Assembly (NCBI GenBank): GCA_013399895.1
Contig: VXBA01001856.1
Span: 434,001-498,000 of the forward strand
From: Serilophus lunatus
Lineage: Eukaryota > Chordata > Aves > Passeriformes > Eurylaimidae
Reading direction: 5' to 3'
DNA length: 64,000 nt
Shown here: one piece after another, positions 60,101-64,000 of the stretch
Layout of the letters: each line of letters starts with the position of its first letter
Numbering within the stretch: position 1 is the stretch's first letter
Made by a program: the position numbers and the translations under genes
Notes under the pieces: generated by a model
What the model saw: only the letters and a program-made list of their open reading frames with translations
Told to the model about the DNA's origin: nothing
Databases searched by the model: none

Positions 60101-63100
60101 GACACTAAAGCAGAACCAAAAACATTCACACTTATTCACTCTACAACAGGAAATGTTTTGCATGGCAAAACACAGCTCCACCTTCTTCATGGCAACTGCA
60201 GTAACTCTAAAACAGTTGAAATTCTCCATTTAGAATTCTCATTATTCACTTTCCATATTTTATGTACTTCTGGTGCAAATGCTATTTACACTTTCTAGCT
60301 CTACCTATCTGAAAAGCTGCTCTATGATTTTTTTCTTCTATTTTTTTGAAATTTCATCTTATACCACAATGTCTTCTCACTGATTGTCCTTACTTTCACT
60401 TTTATAGGTTATTTTAATTTATTAATCGCATGTAAGCAACAAAAGTGCTTTAGAAAACAAAATATAACAAGATTAACAGTGTTTGCGAAGAGACATACTA
60501 CCTCATTGAATCAAATAATTTAGCTAAGGAAAAAGAAAACCAACTTTCAAGTATGCAAGTTTTGTCTTCAAAACTCCAATGTGCTTGAAACATGGTTTGA
60601 ATTTTTCTAGTACTGTGAAGGTACTTCCTTTCCCCATAAACTTTATTCTTTTAAACCATCAAGACCTCAGTTCCGTTTCTAGATAAAGGTGAATTCTGTG
60701 TAGATTACTGAGTCAAAAGAAGTTTGAAGGAATTCAGATTCCAAATGTGATTTCTAAACCTAAACTCACAGGGAACACAGCTGACTCCTGTTTTGTTTGG
60801 AGTATTGTCTGTTTTCGAAATAGAATGTATTTAAATTAGAGGTTATCTTTGATGGCACTGCCACATCTAAGGACACTTGGCATGTGACATCAAAGGAAAT
60901 GTACTATTTTTTTCAAAACACTGGCAGACCAGGAGTCACAACAGCCTTAAATATGCTTTCAGGTATTTACAATGGGAAAAGTTTTAGAGTACCCTGAGTG
61001 CAATCTTCATGTTTATAGTGCTGTTTGGGCCGGAGTTGCTCAGGTGGAACCGCTGATGCATAGTTAAATCTTCACTCTCTAGCAACTGGCTTAGAGGCAG
61101 CTTGAAGTTCCCCAAAGAACACTGGTGCTGTTCATCTCTCACCTGAAGGAACACAGAAACAAAGTCATTTTGTATCCTCTGCTTTGTAAGAATTCAAAGA
61201 AAAAAAAGGAAATGGCATTGTTATTTAAAAACAAAAAATCCAAATAATATTGAATGTACTTTGTTCTTCATCCAAATTTCCCTGAGTTTAAGAGACAGCA
61301 ATATTGGAGAAGATAAAAGCAAATACACTCCATGGCTAGTTCCCTCAGCCCTACCTTCTATAGCAAAGGCAAGACAGAAAACTAAGTATCACATCTACAC
61401 CTCCCTGACACAATCAAAATAACTACATGGTTTCCAGACTGTGTGAAAATCAATTCCCACAACTGTTAGAGGAAAAGTAACTAAGACGGGCCTCATTTTA
61501 ACTTCAGTCTCCGAACTATGTAAATGACATGTCAGCAGTGTAAAGGGACATAGTATTTGGATAAAGCAAATACTTCCTTGGTGTGAGAGGAAACAAATCA
61601 GTCACACCTATCAGCAATTCCTGCTAGCAATTAAGACTGCTAGTTCAAAACAGGTATCCATAATTGACTTGACATAGGTTTTTTTGTGGTTAGAGGAGAC
61701 AACAATTAACTATGTTCTTCTGTTGAAAGCCTGGTTATAGCCTTTCCTCCTTTTAGTCAAAAATGGAAAAAAAATTCATAGTCCGGTCTTAGAAAAAAAC
61801 ACTTTAAGTGTCATTTTAACGATGTTCACAGCATACCCATTCTTATTTCATAACAGCCTTTAATGTCTAAATGTTACCAATGACATGTCTTAGAAAAGAA
61901 AGAGAAAGAGAGAGAGAGACAGCATACCTCAACTTCAAGATCTTGTCTTTTGGGATTGTGTACAAAGAAAGTAAAGTTTTCCTCCCATACTGGTTCATTG
62001 GTCTTGTATCGAATCTAAATTTAGAGAACAGGAAGCACACAAATTATAAAACTGTTTGTCTAATAAAGACACTGACGAGAGTTAAGGATGTTTTTCATTT
62101 TGGCATTGCAAAATTTATGTCTGAAACTTGACATACTGAAACAAAGGTCAAGTGGGATCTACCCACAGCACATAAAATTACACACAGGAATACGCTTTGC
62201 ATGAACTTCACACCAGTCTATGAATGAATGCAAGGTCTTCAGACTAGCATGTTCTCTCTTTTCATACTTCTCTATAAGGGCATAAATAACTCATTAAAAC
62301 TCCCAGGAACTAGTATTTTTCCTTCTTATCTTCAAATACCCATGTGGAAAATTTCACTGTCAAATCTCACTGTTTTCAGCAACCCATTAATGTGGGAGGA
62401 GAGAAAACTTTTTTAATAAGCACTTATATCTCCAGGAGCAAAGGACAGATTTTTATCTCCATTCTCTAGTAGATATCAAAACTAAGAATGTATATAAGAT
62501 CTTCTTTAGGCTTTGTGACAATTGTTAACAGGGTCAAATAAGTAAAATTAGATGTCCTCTCCTTTTGGCTTACTGGCACTTCCATTAAAAAAAAAAAAAA
62601 TCGCATCCATTTTGCATATCTAACTATCTAGGAGTCATTTCCCCATTGCTATTTTATTTTCATGAGCTGTTTGAATGCACAGAGTTTAGTTATGGACAAG
62701 ATGACAAGCATGGTGAGGATCAGAGGGATCCCCATCAAGATCAGTCTCATGACTGGCATCTGTTACAGACCATCCAATTAGGCATAAGACAGGTGATGCC
62801 ATCTGTGGACAACTCTAAGCTGTCTCAGGCCTATAGAACAAGGTTCTCGCTGAGAGATGTTTTCTTGGACAGCTCCACTGTGGAAGGACTTCTAAAAAAG
62901 ACTAAAAATCCCACCTCTACTCACAGACAGTTTAAATTCAGTAAGCACCATTCAGTTCTCGGCTGCTTGTTGGCAATTTCAGTTCTGGTGGTAACTTAGT
63001 GCAGTGTATGTGCTCAATGGGTTGAGCCCACAGAGCCACCCAATATTTCAAGATAATGCCAAATATAAAAAGTAGGAACTTACCTTACTTTCCTGTGCCT

Positions 63101-63158
63101 TGTGTCCAACTGACAGCAAAACAAGTGGGTTGGGATTGCTGTTTAATTTCTTTCCTGA
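54143..63158 (-). CDS. ESYT2: Extended synaptotagmin-2 (ESYT2), 3' nine coding exons; 5' part outside window
   Basis: ESYT2 is an ER-anchored tether that binds plasma-membrane PI(4,5)P2 through its C2 domains and moves lipids through its SMP domain at ER-plasma-membrane contacts. Nine minus-strand exons join without a frame break into the last 377 residues: the end of C2B (SGKKLNSNPNPLVLLSVGHK; ETNE-like KTNEPVWEENFTFF), a Ser/Pro-rich linker, and a complete C2C (from about residue 270 of this part), with its basic patch LPDKRRSGRRKTHVSKK. The hairpin membrane segment, SMP domain, C2A and most of C2B are encoded beyond position 64000. Synteny with NCAPG2 and the near-identical C2C separate it from ESYT1 and ESYT3. 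Confidence 0.97.
54309..54358 (-). CDS. ESYT2: ESYT2 exon (C2C, penultimate)
   Basis: Encodes LLIPLASEELAKGWTQ plus TG of a split Trp. Acceptor ccacag, donor gtaagt. Confidence 0.95.
55269..55374 (-). CDS. ESYT2: ESYT2 exon (C2C)
   Basis: Encodes FDFSVSLPEVQRRTLDVAVK then NSGGFLSKDKGLLGK, almost unchanged from human. Acceptor tgtcag, donor gtaagc, exit phase 0. Confidence 0.97.
56729..56860 (-). CDS. ESYT2: ESYT2 exon (C2C calcium/PI(4,5)P2 region)
   Basis: Encodes RNLIAFSEEGSDPYVRMYLL then PDKRRSGRRKTHVSKKTLNP VFDQ. Contains the SDPYV C2 motif and the polybasic patch. Acceptor ccacag, donor gtatgt. The split codon at the junction gives Met where human has Ser (DQ-M-FDF). Confidence 0.96.
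57459..57557 (-). CDS. ESYT2: ESYT2 exon (C2C strand 1-2)
   Basis: Encodes GTTLGQSPLGQIQLTIRHSS then QRNKLIVVVHSC. It completes the Asn codon of the linker exon (LEN-GTT). Acceptor ctgcag, donor gtgagc, exit phase 2. Confidence 0.96.
57558..59606 (-). other. ESYT2: ESYT2 intron with CR1 relic
   Basis: A 2-kb intron. It contains the CR1 relic at about 58700-58985 and is otherwise AT-rich and featureless. Confidence 0.65.
58700..58985 (+). mobile_element. Old CR1 3'-end relic (plus orientation)
   Basis: TTGTTGATATTCAAAACTTG, TTGGACAAGGCCCAAGAAAC, CTGATCTAACTTGG and CCTCCAGAGATTCCATCCAA follow the order of the CR1 3' region. It is highly diverged, and no open frame remains. Antisense to ESYT2. 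Confidence 0.7.
59607..59995 (-). CDS. ESYT2: ESYT2 exon (Ser/Pro-rich linker)
   Basis: The largest ESYT2 exon (389 bases): VLSLEKQARSPDHQHSAQVK, a diverged low-complexity Ser/Pro/Lys linker, then the conserved SVKEPTPSIASDISLPIATQ and ELRQRLRQLE. Acceptor tctag, donor gtacgg, exit phase 2. Confidence 0.96.
59996..60992 (-). other. ESYT2: ESYT2 intron
   Basis: One kilobase of AT-rich intron with nothing recognised. Confidence 0.7.
60993..61142 (-). CDS. ESYT2: ESYT2 exon (C2B end and linker start)
   Basis: 50 codons: VRDEQHQCSLGNFKLPLSQL, LTMHQRFHLSNSGPNSTINM, KIALR. Acceptor cttcag, donor gtactc, phase 0. Confidence 0.96.
61928..62014 (-). CDS. ESYT2: ESYT2 exon (C2B, part 2)
   Basis: 29 codons: IRYKTNEPVWEENFTFFVHN PKRQDLEVE, virtually identical to the human sequence. 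Acceptor tttag, donor gtatgc, phase 0. Confidence 0.97.
63084..63158 (-). CDS. ESYT2: ESYT2 exon (end of C2B, part 1)
   Basis: 25 codons: SGKKLNSNPNPLVLLSVGHK AQESK. Phase 0 at both ends; acceptor taccag, donor gtaagt. The first ESYT2 exon found inside the window. Confidence 0.96.
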
Positions 63159-64000
63159 CTGGTAAAGAAAAAGCAAAAACTTTGCCTTTAGAATAAAGGA
63201 AAACCTCTCTCCTCTGAAACTTAATGTTTGTATCTTAAAAATACAAAACATACGTATTCTGTTATATGTTTGTCTATTATTCTCAGTATTTCATTCAACC
63301 AGCTGGAGTGGCAGACTGGCTGGTAACTGGTGAATACATCAGCATGAAGGCATCCAACCACCCTGGACATGCTGAAGCAAAAAGCTACAATTAAGCAGGA
63401 GCTTCAGACTCCTTTCCATTTTCTTTGAATGAAACTGGTAATGTTCAAAGTCTTATCTTTTAATGAGCATTATAATCCCCAAAGCTAATGAAGCATAGTT
63501 AAAACTGCAAAATGAATATTGCATGCAGATGGGAGATACAAAGAAAGCTCAAACTCAGGAAATTTATTGCTGTAGTCCTATTAAATTGGATGTAATATCA
63601 GAAAACTGATACTCCCTCCTTTTCACTTTGGGGAGAAAGAAGATGCACTATAATGTACTTGAGGGATATTTCTAGAGTTTACCAAACCCTCTTTAATAAA
63701 GAATCAACTTTTAAATCCTTTTAATAGAGAATCAACCATCTGCCATATCTGAACCTTGTCAGCAGCTGTATAGCATAACATCAAACTGTGAAAATAAATA
63801 TCAGTTTAGAAACCAATTATACATGCAAAAGAACATTCTTCCCAACAACATGTTTCTTTCACAAGTTTTAATTTAACCTCACAAAAATTTAAGTCAGAAA
63901 GAAAATTCAGACATGAAAGTTAATCATCTCAAGAGGGTGTTAAAACAGTTTAAAAGAACTAGAAAATGTATATGTGGTTAATAATACATTTTGAGTTCTA
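63159..64000 (-). other. ESYT2: ESYT2 intron continuing beyond window
   Basis: AT-rich. No upstream C2B exon was seen, so the next exon lies right of position 64000. Confidence 0.7.

Noticed and set aside
62646..62999. 117-residue plus-strand frame in less AT-rich intron DNA
   Set aside because: Antisense to ESYT2 in an intron; not recognised. Possibly an unclassified repeat, but without evidence I can name.

Overview
This is vertebrate nuclear DNA, almost certainly from a bird. Genes are split into short exons with GT/AG introns, the sequence is AT-rich outside one CpG island, and several fragments of CR1, the dominant LINE of birds and reptiles, are present. Two old LTR-like segments resemble LTRs common in songbird genomes, so a passerine is plausible, but that is inference. 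The gene pair matches the vertebrate neighbourhood NCAPG2-ESYT2 (human 7q36.3). Both genes lie on the minus strand, so transcription runs from high to low coordinates.

Positions 1-41.9 kb hold NCAPG2, the HEAT-repeat G2 subunit of condensin II. I could place a non-coding first exon in a CpG island (about 41.64-42.26 kb), the start-codon exon (ATG at 41151-41149) and 25 further coding exons down to 3355. They join in frame without a break into 1129 complete codons plus two bases. Only the short last coding exon (about 16-18 residues in other vertebrates) is missing; it probably lies to the left of the window. Introns carry two CR1 fragments (14.69-15.37 and 35.16-36.26 kb), two LTR remnants (8.07-8.37 and 27.94-28.45 kb), simple repeats and one unusual hairpin-rich block (31.0-33.2 kb).

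From 42.3 to about 51.07 kb is intergenic DNA: an AT-rich stretch with two perfect 13-bp RFX X-box-like inverted repeats 370 bp apart (43927 and 44297), CR1 pieces at 45.3 and 47.9 kb, and a possible LTR at 49.2-50.2 kb.

From about 51.07 to the right edge is the 3' half of ESYT2, the ER-plasma-membrane tether extended synaptotagmin-2: nine coding exons giving the last 377 residues (end of C2B, the linker and all of C2C), the stop codon at 54145-54143, and a probable 3-kb 3' UTR ending at a polyadenylation signal near 51091.

The two genes have no known joint function; their adjacency is conserved synteny. I found no tRNA, rRNA, CRISPR or bacterial-type feature. The most unusual unexplained signal is the cluster of perfect inverted repeats in NCAPG2 intron 6, above all three in a row at 32589-32662.
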